Below, piece after piece: positions 54,567 through 63,224 of a stretch of DNA of 64,000 bases. The notes below the pieces were generated by a model that saw nothing but the letters and a program-made list of their open reading frames with translations, searched no databases and was not told the DNA's origin. The stretch lies in the NCBI GenBank assembly GCA_020636435.1, contig JACJXX010000001.1, positions 992,001 through 1,056,000 of the forward strand, given 5' to 3'. The stretch comes from Lewinellaceae bacterium. Lineage in GTDB: Bacteria; Bacteroidota; Bacteroidia; Chitinophagales; Saprospiraceae. Made by a program: the position numbers and the translations under genes. Numbering within the stretch: the first letter of the stretch is position 1; each line of letters opens with the position of its first letter.

Positions 54567-54941
54567 ATGAAAGACCTCAACGAAATGTCCGGGATCATTA
54601 TCGGCAAGGCCATCACCGTGCACAGAATCCTGGGCCCCGGCATGCTGGAATCCGCCTACGAGGAATGCCTTTCCTATGAACTACGAGAAGCTGGCTTCAA
54701 AGTAGAACGGCAGAAGCCTCTTCCCATCGTTTACAAAGAGATCGAACTAGAATATGGCTACCGCGTCGACCTGCTGGTGAACAGCCAGATAGTGATCGAG
54801 CTCAAGGCCATTGAAAGGTTGACCGATGTGCACACCGCCCAGGTGTTAACCTACCTCAAATTCGGCAACTTCCCCCTTGGCCTCTTGATGAACTTCAACG
54901 TGAAAATGCTCAAGCAGGGCCTGAAACGGTTTATCATGTAG
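54567..54941 (+). CDS. GxxExxY protein (PD-(D/E)XK-like)
   Basis: A 124-residue protein with the naming motif GPGMLESAYEECLSYEL (residues 25-41). The core nuclease-like residues are in YRVDLLVNSQIVIELKAI (Asp ... Glu-x-Lys), followed by HTAQVLTYLK and GLLMNFNV. The family is widespread and has no proved function; the fold suggests a nuclease or an inactive relative. Seven copies of a repeat follow directly after the stop codon. The association of gene and repeats is the notable point. Confidence 0.88.
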   Translation: MKDLNEMSGIIIGKAITVHRILGPGMLESAYEECLSYELREAGFKVERQKPLPIVYKEIELEYGYRVDLLVNSQIVIELKAIERLTDVHTAQVLTYLKFGNFPLGLLMNFNVKMLKQGLKRFIM

Positions 54942-54947
54942 CTCTTG

Positions 54948-55615
54948 GGGTTGGGCGCACAGAGGGGTTTTTGCACAGAGATTCACAGAGTTAAAAAACA
55001 ACTTCGCGCATCGCTGTGCCACTCCGTGCCGCTCTGTGTCCGCCTGCCCAGGGTTGGGCGCACAGAGGGTTTTACACAGAGATTCACAGAGTATTATAAA
55101 ACAACTTCGCGCATCTCTGTGCCACTCCGTGCCGCTCTGTGTCCTCCTGCCCAGGGTTGGGCGCACAGAGGGGGTTTTGCACAGAGATTCACAGAGTATT
55201 AAAGAACAACTTCGCGCATCGCTGTGCCCATCCGTACCGCTCTGCGTCCGCCTGCCCAGGGTTGGGCGCACAGAGGGGGTTTTGCACAGAGATTCACAGA
55301 GTATTAAAAAACTTCGCGCATCGCTGTGCCTTCCGTGCTGCTAACCAGAGTTGAGTGCACGGAGGGTTTTACACAGAGATTCGCAGAGTATTAAAGAACT
55401 TCGCGCATTGCTGTGCCTTCCGTGCCGCTACCCAGATTTGAGCGCACAGAGGGGTTTTTGCACAGAGATTCACAGAGTTATTAAAAAACTTCGCGCATTG
55501 CTGTGCTTTCCGTGCCGCTACCCAGAGTCAAGCGCACAGAGGGGTTTACACAGAGATTCACAGAGTATTATAAAACTTCGTGCATCTCTGTGTTCCTCCA
55601 CGTATCTCTGTGTCC
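54948..55615. repeat. Seven-copy direct repeat array, 87-105 bp units
   Basis: Units begin near 54948, 55051, 55154, 55259, 55348, 55435 and 55525. Each contains TTGGGCGCACAGAGG (or a variant), CACAGAGATTCACAGAG, ACTTCGCGCATCGCTGTG and CCGTGCCGCTCTGTG. The last three units lack about 15 bases. CACAGAG words at the left and CTCTGTG words at the right of each unit allow it to fold into a stem. The first unit starts 7 bases after the GxxExxY stop codon. Frames within the array arise from the repeats. Confidence 0.9.
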
Positions 55616-55706
55616 TATACCCAACTCCGTTAAATCTATGTTAATCCCCCAACCTCCTCGAATACAAAAGCCCCCACCCCGGGTCTATTAATAAAAACCC
55701 AAAATC

Positions 55707-56114
55707 ATGAGCAAAGCAATCTATCTTTTCCTGGCGCTGTTTTTCGCTTCCTCCACCCTTCCGGCTGTTGCGCCGCAGCAAGACTTAACAAGTTTTTCTG
55801 CCGGGTGGCCTGCGGGAAACTTGTCAAGCCTGCCCTATGCAAACAATGGGCTGGAACAACTCAACCAAGCCATGCAAACCACCCTCCGCCTGGCCCCTGA
55901 ACAACTCAAGGCCATCAGCAAAACCAACCGCCGATTCTGGCAGGAGCGGCAGGCCATCCTCGAACAGCCCGGAAAAATTGCCCGCTATACCGCCTTGCTC
56001 GCCTCCTGGGACCGCTGGGCCCGCCAACTGGAAACCATCCTCGACAAATACCAGTACAAAGCCTTTCTGGAGTGGCAATATGAGGTCAGCCCGCTGAGTG
56101 AAAGGCCGTATTGA
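55707..56114 (+). CDS. Small secreted hypothetical protein with in-frame palindrome
   Basis: A 135-residue protein. The signal peptide is about residues 1-22 (LFLALFFASSTLPAVA). Residues 26-41 (DLTSFSAGWPAGNLSS) are encoded by a 49-bp palindromic element that also occurs between genes at 51867. The rest is helical (LEQLNQAMQTTLRLAPEQLK, RFWQERQAILEQ, WDRWARQLETILDKYQYKAF), resembling small Spy-like or DUF-type periplasmic helical proteins, without a secure family. It stands alone after the repeat array. Confidence 0.65.
   Translation: MSKAIYLFLALFFASSTLPAVAPQQDLTSFSAGWPAGNLSSLPYANNGLEQLNQAMQTTLRLAPEQLKAISKTNRRFWQERQAILEQPGKIARYTALLASWDRWARQLETILDKYQYKAFLEWQYEVSPLSERPY
55782..55830 (+). repeat. 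49-bp palindromic element, copy 2, within a coding sequence
   Basis: The arms GACTTAACAAGTTTTTC and GAAACTTGTCAAGCC are the reverse complement of those at 51867-51913. The reading frame of the host gene stays open through it and adds about 16 residues just after the signal peptide. Confidence 0.85.
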
Positions 56115-56454
56115 TTTATGAAGTTTGATTTTTGATGGGAGATGTTTGATTTGGGCCAGGGCATGTTCCGGAGCGATGGCGTGGTGGTTTTCCTGCTGTT
56201 TGCGCAGATGAGCAGACAGGCTGGCAACGGCTATGCTGTCGATGAGCCAGAGCTGGGCGTCGTTGACGTTATTGAAGCTACTGAGCGTTGCAAGTTTTCT
56301 TTCTTCACGTATCTCACCGATATGGTAGTATGCTATAATTTCTTCAATCAAATCGCCTTTTATCATTCCTCTCCAAGATAGGCGCTTTGGATAATGGAAA
56401 CAAGTGCTGGTTCAAGCTCTATTTCGTAGCTTAGCCCTCAAACCGAATTAACGC
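56115..56454. other. Intergenic gap with a doubtful minus-strand frame
   Basis: TTTGATTTTTGATG-type repeats lie at 56118-56150. A minus-strand frame from 56366 gives about 80 residues that look protein-like (EEIIAYYHIGEIREERKLATL and LWLIDSIAVASLSAHLRKQ) before it runs into the antisense of the neighbouring gene. It may be the remains of a small gene; I do not recognise it. Confidence 0.3.
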
Positions 56455-59298
56455 ATGAACCTGTCCCGCATCCTTCCCCTTCCCACACGGAGGACCACCA
56501 TCTACAAGGCAGGTGGGCTATTTATCCTGTCCATCCTGTCTGTTTTCTCCTGCGCCACCCCCAAACCCACGCCGCCGGCGCCAGCTCCCGTCCTGCCTTC
56601 AACCCCCACCCTACCCTCCGCCGACCGCGAATTCCGCGCCGCCTGGGTGGCTACCGTCGCCAACATCAACTGGCCGAGCAAACCGGGGTTGCCGGCAGAA
56701 AAGCAAAAAGAAGAAGCCATTGCCTTGCTCGACCTGCTGGCCGACAATAACTTCAACGCCGTCATCTTCCAGGTGCGGCCACAGGCCGACGCCTTGTATC
56801 CCAGCTCTCTGGAGCCCTGGTCTTATTACCTCACCGGGGAGCAGGGCACGGCCCCGGCCCCCTTTTACGACCCCCTGAAATTCTGGGTAGAGGCCGCCCA
56901 CGAGCGCGGGCTGGAGCTGCACGCCTGGCTCAACCCCTACCGGGCACACCACACCGCCGGGGGAGAGATCACTGACTCTTCTATCGTTAAGAAAAAGCCG
57001 GAATTGGCCCTCCAGCTCGCCAACGGAATGTGGTGGCTTGACCCGGCTTTGAAAGGTACGCAGGACCACTCCAACGCCGTAGTGATGGACATCGTGCGCC
57101 GTTACGACATCGACGGCATCCACTTCGATGATTATTTCTATCCTTACCCTTCCTACAACGACGGGCAGGACTTCCCGGACAGCCTCAGCTGGCAGGCTTA
57201 TCAGGCGGCAGGCGGAGAACTATCCCGGGGCGACTGGCGGCGGCAGGCGGTCAACCAGTTTGTCGAAAGGGTTTACCAGAGCATCAAGGCCGAAAAGCCG
57301 CAGGTCAAATTCGGCCTGAGCCCCTTTGGCATTTGGCGGCCCCGCAACCCGCCCTCCATTCAGGGATTCGACCAGTACGAACAGCTCTACGCCGACGCCC
57401 GCCTTTGGCTCAACGAGGGCTGGGTAGATTACTGGACGCCCCAGCTCTACTGGCCCATCAACCAAATCCCGCAGAGCTTCCCGGTGCTGCTGGGGTGGTG
57501 GAAACAACAAAATGCCAAAGGCCGCCACCTCTGGCCGGGCATGAGCATTGGGCGCATCAAAGGAGAAAAAGGGACAGATGAGGTGGTCAACCAGATCATG
57601 ATTGCCCGGGGGATGATACCCGACGCACCGGGCCATGCCCACTGGAGCATCGGCGTATTGCAAAGCAACGACAGCCTGCTGCAGGCTATCGCCAACGGGC
57701 CCTACCGGAAGCCGGCCCTGGCGCCGCCCTCGCCCTGGCTGGACAATACCCCGCCGCCGGCGCCTGAGGTGGATATGAAGTTAGAAATGCAGGATAACCG
57801 GCTGATGGCCAAAGTGTTTCCTACCGAAACGGGACAGGCTTTCCGTTGGGTGGCCTATTTCCGGCACGGCGGCGAGTGGGATTACCACATCATCAATTCG
57901 GGCGGACCCCATGCCTTCATCCCCTTGTTCAAAGTAAAACCGGGCGTCCTACCTAAAGAAAGGCCCACTGAGTTGCCCGCCCCCGAAGCGGTTTATGAGC
58001 CGCTGGCCGAACTCTACGTCACTGCCGTCAGCCGCAGCGGCAACGAAAGCCCGGCGTCCGCCATCTCCCTGCCGGCATTCTCCTACGATCTGGCGCCGCC
58101 CGTGGCGAGCCTGTTCCCGGAACCGGAGCCGATTGTGGAGAAAGTGCCGGAAACCAGGCGCGCCAACATCCAACTCGGCGTCGAAGTGCTGCTCAGCGAG
58201 CAGCTCGATCTCATCCGCGGCAAGCGGGTGGGGTTGATCACCAACCCCTCGGCCGTCGACGGGCAGTTGCGCAGCACCATCGACCTGCTGGCTGAAACGC
58301 CGGGCGTAGATCTGGCAGCCCTCTTCGGCCCGGAACACGGCGTACGGGGCGCCGAAGAAGGCCGAATCCTGCTGGAAGGCGAGCCGGACCCCCGCACGGG
58401 CGTACCCGTCTACAGCCTATACGGCGACGGCTATGCCCCCAAGGCAGAATGGCTGGAAAAAATAGATGTGCTGCTTTTCGACATACAAGGCGTAGGCTCC
58501 GCCTGGTACACGTTCAAATACACCATGTCCTATGCGATGGAAGCCTGCGCCAGGGCGGATATTCCTTTCGTGGTCCTCGACCGCCCCAACCCGTTGGGCG
58601 GAGAAGTGGTAGAAGGCCCCTACCTCAACCTGGGCAGCATCTTCCGCCACCGCCTGCCCCTCCGCCACGGCATGACCTACGGCGAACTGGCCCGGATGTG
58701 GAACGAAACCGAAGGCTTCGGCGCCGAGCTCACTGTAGTTCCGATGAAAGGTTGGAAACGCAACATGCTTTGGCACGAAACCGGCCTGTTCTGGGTGATG
58801 CCCTCCCCGAATATGGGGACTTTTGAGACCGCCGTCGTTTACCCCGGCCAGTGCCTGTTCGAGCGAACCAACCTCTCCGAAGGGCGGGGCACCACCAAGC
58901 CCTTCCTGCTTACCGGCGCCTCCTGGATAGATGCCGAAAAAGCCGCCCAAGACCTCAACAGCCGCAATATTCCCGGGGCTGTATTCCGCCCTGCTTATTT
59001 TATTCCCAACATCGATCCTGCCAGAGCCAATCCCCGGGGCAAGCCCTGGAATGAACTGTGTGGCGGCGTAGAAATTATGTTGACAGACCCGGCGGCCTAC
59101 CGCTCGGTGGCTACCGCTCTGCACATTTTCGATGCGTACCGGAAGGCGGGGTCGGGCACATTGCAGTGGGCGCCGCCGGAGGTGATCAGGCGGCTGCTGG
59201 AAAGGCCTGGGGTGATGGTGGAAGAGTTGGTTGAGGATTGCCAGAAGGAGGTGGAAGGGTTTATGAGGGTGCGAGAGCGGTTTTTGATGTACCGGTGA
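56455..59298 (+). CDS. GHL10 glycosidase - NamZ exo-muramidase fusion, lipoprotein
   Basis: A 947-residue protein predicted to sit in the envelope (LSVFSC, likely lipobox, Cys33). Residues ~57-430 are a GHL10 (DUF187) domain: FRAAWVATVANINWPS, NFNAVIFQVRPQADALYPS, LELHAWLNPYRAH, YDIDGIHFDDYFYPYP, KFGLSPFGIW. A fibronectin-like linker spans ~435-550. Residues ~565-947 are a DUF1343/NamZ domain (GKRVGLITNPSAV, LFGPEHGVRG with Glu627, LLFDIQGVGSAWYT, PNMGTFETAVVYPG). GHL10 includes E. coli DigH, which cuts peptide-free glycan; NamZ releases MurNAc from the end of such glycans. Together they should degrade denuded peptidoglycan strands. The gene is free-standing. Confidence 0.9.
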   Translation: MNLSRILPLPTRRTTIYKAGGLFILSILSVFSCATPKPTPPAPAPVLPSTPTLPSADREFRAAWVATVANINWPSKPGLPAEKQKEEAIALLDLLADNNFNAVIFQVRPQADALYPSSLEPWSYYLTGEQGTAPAPFYDPLKFWVEAAHERGLELHAWLNPYRAHHTAGGEITDSSIVKKKPELALQLANGMWWLDPALKGTQDHSNAVVMDIVRRYDIDGIHFDDYFYPYPSYNDGQDFPDSLSWQAYQAAGGELSRGDWRRQAVNQFVERVYQSIKAEKPQVKFGLSPFGIWRPRNPPSIQGFDQYEQLYADARLWLNEGWVDYWTPQLYWPINQIPQSFPVLLGWWKQQNAKGRHLWPGMSIGRIKGEKGTDEVVNQIMIARGMIPDAPGHAHWSIGVLQSNDSLLQAIANGPYRKPALAPPSPWLDNTPPPAPEVDMKLEMQDNRLMAKVFPTETGQAFRWVAYFRHGGEWDYHIINSGGPHAFIPLFKVKPGVLPKERPTELPAPEAVYEPLAELYVTAVSRSGNESPASAISLPAFSYDLAPPVASLFPEPEPIVEKVPETRRANIQLGVEVLLSEQLDLIRGKRVGLITNPSAVDGQLRSTIDLLAETPGVDLAALFGPEHGVRGAEEGRILLEGEPDPRTGVPVYSLYGDGYAPKAEWLEKIDVLLFDIQGVGSAWYTFKYTMSYAMEACARADIPFVVLDRPNPLGGEVVEGPYLNLGSIFRHRLPLRHGMTYGELARMWNETEGFGAELTVVPMKGWKRNMLWHETGLFWVMPSPNMGTFETAVVYPGQCLFERTNLSEGRGTTKPFLLTGASWIDAEKAAQDLNSRNIPGAVFRPAYFIPNIDPARANPRGKPWNELCGGVEIMLTDPAAYRSVATALHIFDAYRKAGSGTLQWAPPEVIRRLLERPGVMVEELVEDCQKEVEGFMRVRERFLMYR

Positions 59299-59306
59299 AG
59301 TTACAT

Positions 59307-60311
59307 TTATTGTTCTCCCCTATCTTTTTCCCGGTTAAGGATGTCCATTATTTCTCCCACTACCCATCTCACTTCTGAAATTCCGTAATCTGTATCGATC
59401 ATGCTGTCAGCCAGCTTTTCTACAATATCGATCCTCCTGCCTGTTTTGCTTTTTAGCCTCCCGTATTCATAATATCCCTCCTGTATCTCCCATTCCAGAT
59501 TGAACTTTCTGGCAAGGAACTCGCCCAGATAAGCGGCACAAGGGATCAGCAATTCCCGCGGATCAAGGTTGTCAGAATTCCAAAACAATGAAGTTTCGAT
59601 CTTATCTATACTTTCCATAGAAAAGTCGAGGCTGTCGCTATCAATATTCAGAGCCGCTGATATTCCCGCTTTCATCTTTTCCAGGTTTGTTTGTTGCCCG
59701 TTCTCGATTTTAAAGCTTAAATCACCAGCGCCTTCTTTTGTTCCTGCATCCTGAATATTTAGTCCAACAAGATCGGGTTTTTCTTCCCCTATAAAATCCG
59801 CCAGTTCAAAATCTATCCCGATCATCGTCCTGATATGCTCAAGGATAGCATATTTTCCAGGGCTAAATTTGGGACTCCATTTGACCAGCACTTCGCCGGA
59901 ATCCATCCGGTAGAATTCTTCCCCAAAAAAGGCAAGATATTCACCGGGATCAAACCTTATCGCACTCTCTTTTAGAAGATTAAATGAGGGCTCATCGCTG
60001 TTAACCATATAAGAGATTTCATTCCGCTTTCCGCTGTAGAGCAGCCTCAGGAAGGTTACCTTTCGCAATTTGCCTGTTCCCTCCTTTGAATGGATCATTA
60101 CAGCCGAGCCATTGAAGAACTCAACGACAATCTGCTTACCATCGGTTTCAAATGTCCTCGTAGCGCCATTGATAGGGATCGTGTTGATTTGAGAAATGGC
60201 CTTCTCATTTTTCATCTTACTGAGTTCTTCCGGGCTAAGTATTCTGACCATCAGTGATTCCTCCTTGCCCAAAATGATCTTTCTGTTTTGGCTGTTTGTT
60301 TTATCGGGCAT
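59307..60311 (-). CDS. Hypothetical protein, AT-rich cassette (large partner)
   Basis: A 334-residue soluble protein with no signal peptide and no family that I recognise. The N-terminal half is beta-rich (INGATRTFETDGKQIVVEFF, VTFLRLLYSGKRNEISYMV); the middle has FDPGEYLAFFGEEFYRMD; the C-terminal half is helical and acidic (LLIPCAAYLGEFLARKFNLEW, RIDIVEKLADSMIDTDYGI). Base composition is lower in GC than both flanking genes, pointing to transfer. A 67-residue gene on the same strand starts 297 bases upstream and ends 93 bases before it. The stop lies 9 bases from that of the convergent fusion gene. Confidence 0.65.
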   Translation of the reverse strand: MPDKTNSQNRKIILGKEESLMVRILSPEELSKMKNEKAISQINTIPINGATRTFETDGKQIVVEFFNGSAVMIHSKEGTGKLRKVTFLRLLYSGKRNEISYMVNSDEPSFNLLKESAIRFDPGEYLAFFGEEFYRMDSGEVLVKWSPKFSPGKYAILEHIRTMIGIDFELADFIGEEKPDLVGLNIQDAGTKEGAGDLSFKIENGQQTNLEKMKAGISAALNIDSDSLDFSMESIDKIETSLFWNSDNLDPRELLIPCAAYLGEFLARKFNLEWEIQEGYYEYGRLKSKTGRRIDIVEKLADSMIDTDYGISEVRWVVGEIMDILNREKDRGEQ

Positions 60312-60404
60312 TAGCGTGAATGTAAAATTAAGCAGGAAAAAGGCGGGGAAAAAATAGCTGTGCCATTTTGAGTAGCTGACAATCTGTATTATTTTAAGCT
60401 CATC

Positions 60405-60608
60405 TTAGTTACCGTCATTAAAAGCCAAAGTATTTCCTTGCTTTAGGTTATGTTCAATAATATTTATGATATTCTCCGTAACTTCTTCTGCTGCTTCCTG
60501 ATCATCTAAATCAAACACCTCATTCACAGTGTTTACCAAGTTGCCGGTGCTCTTGGGCAAGGAGCTTCCTCTAAATTTGGAGATACTAATATTTTTCGGG
60601 CCACTCAT
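60405..60608 (-). CDS. Small acidic hypothetical protein (cassette partner)
   Basis: A 67-residue protein with a basic start (MSGPKNISISKFRGSSLPKS) and an acidic helical second half (EVFDLDDQEAAEEVTENIINIIEHN), ending AFNDGN. It resembles no family I know. The low GC matches the neighbouring 334-residue gene downstream on the same strand, so they may form an operon. The ATG at 60608 follows a T/A-rich region. Together with its neighbour it looks like an acquired two-gene unit. Confidence 0.5.
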   Translation of the reverse strand: MSGPKNISISKFRGSSLPKSTGNLVNTVNEVFDLDDQEAAEEVTENIINIIEHNLKQGNTLAFNDGN

Positions 60609-60885
60609 ATGATTTTTTTTAAATCCTGTTTTGCTAAATTAGTAAAACAATAAAATAATGTCAAAATTTTAATCTTTTTTAATGTCAAATATCGGCCCTT
60701 TACTGCGTTACATTCATTACGGTGGAACCGGCCAATCCTCACATTCATGAAATGTCCAGCCTCCTTCGCCAGGTCAACCCCCAAAGGGGGTACGAAAGAA
60801 AGTCGGCGATGCCAATTGAGAATAGTCTATTTTCATCTCCAAAACTAGATTTTAACACACTCTAAGTATCTTTATTCGAAAAACC

Positions 60886-62175
60886 ATGAAATCTGGCAAT
60901 CACCATCCATATACCCGCAACCCCCAAAAGCCCCCCCGCCTGCTCCAAAGCCGCCGCCGCTTCCTTCACCAAAGCGCCCTGGCGGCCATGAGCCTTGCCC
61001 TGGGCGCCGAGATGGTATTTGCCCGACACTTCCTGGAAGGCCTCATCCCGGCGGGGCTGGCCCATTTGGACGAGCCTTTCCAACTGCCCGGCAAGCACCC
61101 GGAGCTGGTCGTACTCAACGACCGGCCCATCAACGCTGAAACACCCGCCCACCTGCTCGACCCGGCCCTGACGCCGGCGGAACTGTTCTTCGTGCGCAAC
61201 AACGGCATGCCTCCCGAAATGGAGCAGATCAACCCGGATAAATGGACGCTCGCCATCGAAGGAGAATCGGCCCGGCAAAAGAAAACCTACAGCCTGCCCG
61301 AGCTGAAACAAAGGTTTGAGAACGTCACCCTGCAACTCACCCTGGAATGCGGCGGCAACGGCCGCAAAGAATTCAACCCGCCGGCCAAGGGCAACCAATG
61401 GTCCGTCGGGGCGGTGGGCTGCGCAGCCTGGACGGGCGTGCGCCTGCGCGACGTGCTGAACGACGTGGGGCTGAAGGACAACGCCTTCTATATCGGTTAC
61501 TACGGCAGAGACATTCACGCCAGTGGCGACCCCGGCAAGGCCCCCATCTCGCGGGGCGTGCCCATCGGCAAGGCTATGGAAGCCGAGACGCTGCTCGCCT
61601 GGAGCCTCAACAGCCAACCCCTGCCCTGGCTCAACGGCTACCCCCTGCGGCTGGTGATCGGCGGCTGGCCCGCCAGTTGCTCCGGCAAATGGCTGGAACG
61701 CATCGTGATCAGAGATAAAGTACACGACGGAGAAAAAATGGGCGGGCAGTCTTACCGCGTGCCCTGCCGCCCGGTGGCGCCCGGCGCCAAAGTGGCCGAT
61801 GAAGATATGTGCATCATCGAATCCATGCCGGTCAAATCGCTCATTACCTACCCTAGAACGGGCGCCATGATCCGGGAAGGGCAGCGGCTCCCCCTGCGCG
61901 GGCATGCCTGGGCGGGCGACTTCGAGGTGAAGGAAATGCACTATTCCATCGATTTCGGCACAACCTGGCAACCCTGCCGCCTCGAAAAACCGGCCAACCG
62001 CTTCGCCTGGCAACACTGGCAGGCGGAGGCCAGCTTCCCCCAAAAGGGCTACTACGAAGTGTGGGCCCGCGCTACCGACAGCAACGGCAAAATGCAGCCC
62101 ATGCTGCTGCCCGGCTGGAACCCCAAAGGCTACCTGAACAATGCCTGCCATAGGATTGCGGTGAAGGTTGTTTAA
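60886..62175 (+). CDS. Sulfite oxidase-family molybdopterin enzyme
   Basis: A 429-residue exported oxidoreductase. The N-terminus has SRRRFLHQSALAAMSLALGA, a twin-arginine signal. The molybdopterin domain begins near residue 85 (AELFFVRNNGMPPE). LTLECGGNGRKEF holds the Mo-binding Cys (Cys155), and GAVGCAAWTGVRLRDVL and RLVIGGWPASCSGKWL follow. The C-terminal Ig-like dimer domain contains YSIDFGTTWQPC. It probably oxidises sulfite to sulfate in the periplasm, passing electrons to a cytochrome that is not encoded nearby. It has no b5-type heme domain. Confidence 0.92.
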   Translation: MKSGNHHPYTRNPQKPPRLLQSRRRFLHQSALAAMSLALGAEMVFARHFLEGLIPAGLAHLDEPFQLPGKHPELVVLNDRPINAETPAHLLDPALTPAELFFVRNNGMPPEMEQINPDKWTLAIEGESARQKKTYSLPELKQRFENVTLQLTLECGGNGRKEFNPPAKGNQWSVGAVGCAAWTGVRLRDVLNDVGLKDNAFYIGYYGRDIHASGDPGKAPISRGVPIGKAMEAETLLAWSLNSQPLPWLNGYPLRLVIGGWPASCSGKWLERIVIRDKVHDGEKMGGQSYRVPCRPVAPGAKVADEDMCIIESMPVKSLITYPRTGAMIREGQRLPLRGHAWAGDFEVKEMHYSIDFGTTWQPCRLEKPANRFAWQHWQAEASFPQKGYYEVWARATDSNGKMQPMLLPGWNPKGYLNNACHRIAVKVV

Positions 62176-62228
62176 CGACAAATTCCTGCCTGGCTAAGCC
62201 CTGTTCCGGCAGGCAGGAATTTGTCGTT
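62174..62228. terminator. Perfect 19-bp hairpin between convergent genes
   Basis: AACGACAAATTCCTGCCTG (62174-62192) and CAGGCAGGAATTTGTCGTT (62210-62228) are exact complements, with a 17-base loop. The left arm begins within the sulfite oxidase stop codon and the right arm ends 17 bases from the stop of the hydrolase on the other strand. It could stop both transcripts, though neither side has a T-run. Confidence 0.55.
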
Positions 62229-62245
62229 CCAAAGCATGGCGCGTC

Positions 62246-63166
62246 TTATGGCTGCCCCTTCATAAAGTGGCTGATGGCCGTCGTTACTTCTCCGGGCCGC
62301 TCCTCCGTCAAAAAATGCCCACAATCCAGCGTGATGACTTCAGCCTGAGGCAGGCGGGCTTTCCACTTTTCGAGATATTCCGTTTTGAGGAACTCATCCT
62401 GAAGGCCCCAGATGATTTGGAAGGGTTTGCCGGCGATGGCCTCCAGTTGTTCCCACTGTGCCGCGTACCAATCGGAAGCGCCCACCAGGGACTGCCCTAT
62501 TTTCAACAGCCCGTAGCGGGACTGCCTATCCGGAAAAATCTGAGTGTAATGCTGGTGGACAGCGCGGGGCAGGTTCTTTTTATCGGCAAAAGCCTGCCTG
62601 AGCAGGAAGCGGGGAGAAAAGTTGAGGCGGAGGTAAAGAAATTTCCCCAGCCAGCTGTTCAGCAGCTTGTCTACCCGCCGGGCGCTGTTTTCGCTCCGGG
62701 TTTCCCAGAGCCAGGTATTGAGCAGCACTACGCGGCGCACTTTTTTGGGATGGGCGTTGGCAAAGGCCAGGCCGATCGGCCCGCCGAAGTCGTGAACGAC
62801 CAGGGTAATATTTTCCAACCCGAGCCGGCCTACCAGTTCCGCCAGATTCCGGGCGTGGGCCTGGGGAGTGCCTTCGAATGACGGTGGTTTTTCCGACAGG
62901 CCAAACCCGATGTGGTCGGGTGCGATGCAGCGATAGCTGCCCGAAAACGTCCTGATCTGATCCCGAAATAAGAAGGACCAGGTGGGCATACCGTGGACGA
63001 AGAGTATAGGAGTACCCTCGCCCTCATCGATGTAGTGCATCTGGCCAGCTTCAACAGTGACGAAGTTGGATTGAAAAGGGTAAAGGTTGGGGTCGAACCA
63101 GCTTTCCCGGCGCAAGTTGGAGTGCCTCCCGGCAGCAAGCAGTTGCTCAGTTGTCTTAACTTTCAT
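62246..63166 (-). CDS. Alpha/beta hydrolase, haloalkane dehalogenase-like (Asp nucleophile)
   Basis: A 306-residue enzyme. The oxyanion loop is FVHGMPTWSFLFR, the nucleophile elbow VVHDFGGPIGL gives Asp (about 130), the acid is in WGLQDEF and the catalytic His in CGHFLTEERP. Asp as nucleophile is typical of haloalkane dehalogenases. In characterised members the loop reads HGNPTSS and the elbow HDWG; here Asn is Met and Trp is Phe, so both halide-holding residues appear changed. Dehalogenase activity is thus doubtful. A Crp-like regulator gene lies 58 bases upstream on the same strand, probably an operon. Confidence 0.85.
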   Translation of the reverse strand: MKVKTTEQLLAAGRHSNLRRESWFDPNLYPFQSNFVTVEAGQMHYIDEGEGTPILFVHGMPTWSFLFRDQIRTFSGSYRCIAPDHIGFGLSEKPPSFEGTPQAHARNLAELVGRLGLENITLVVHDFGGPIGLAFANAHPKKVRRVVLLNTWLWETRSENSARRVDKLLNSWLGKFLYLRLNFSPRFLLRQAFADKKNLPRAVHQHYTQIFPDRQSRYGLLKIGQSLVGASDWYAAQWEQLEAIAGKPFQIIWGLQDEFLKTEYLEKWKARLPQAEVITLDCGHFLTEERPGEVTTAISHFMKGQP

Positions 63167-63224
63167 GTTTTTTGCTGCAATATGCAGGCCTGTCCGCCCG
63201 GCGATCTTGGTTTATACCAAGATT

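Noticed and set aside
54948..55615. CRISPR array or coding repeats
   Set aside because: Units are near-complete direct repeats with no spacer-like unique parts; frames through the array only translate the repeats.
55824..56366. Minus-strand gene of 180 residues
   Set aside because: Its second half is the antisense of the small secreted protein; only the first ~80 residues look protein-like and no family is recognised.
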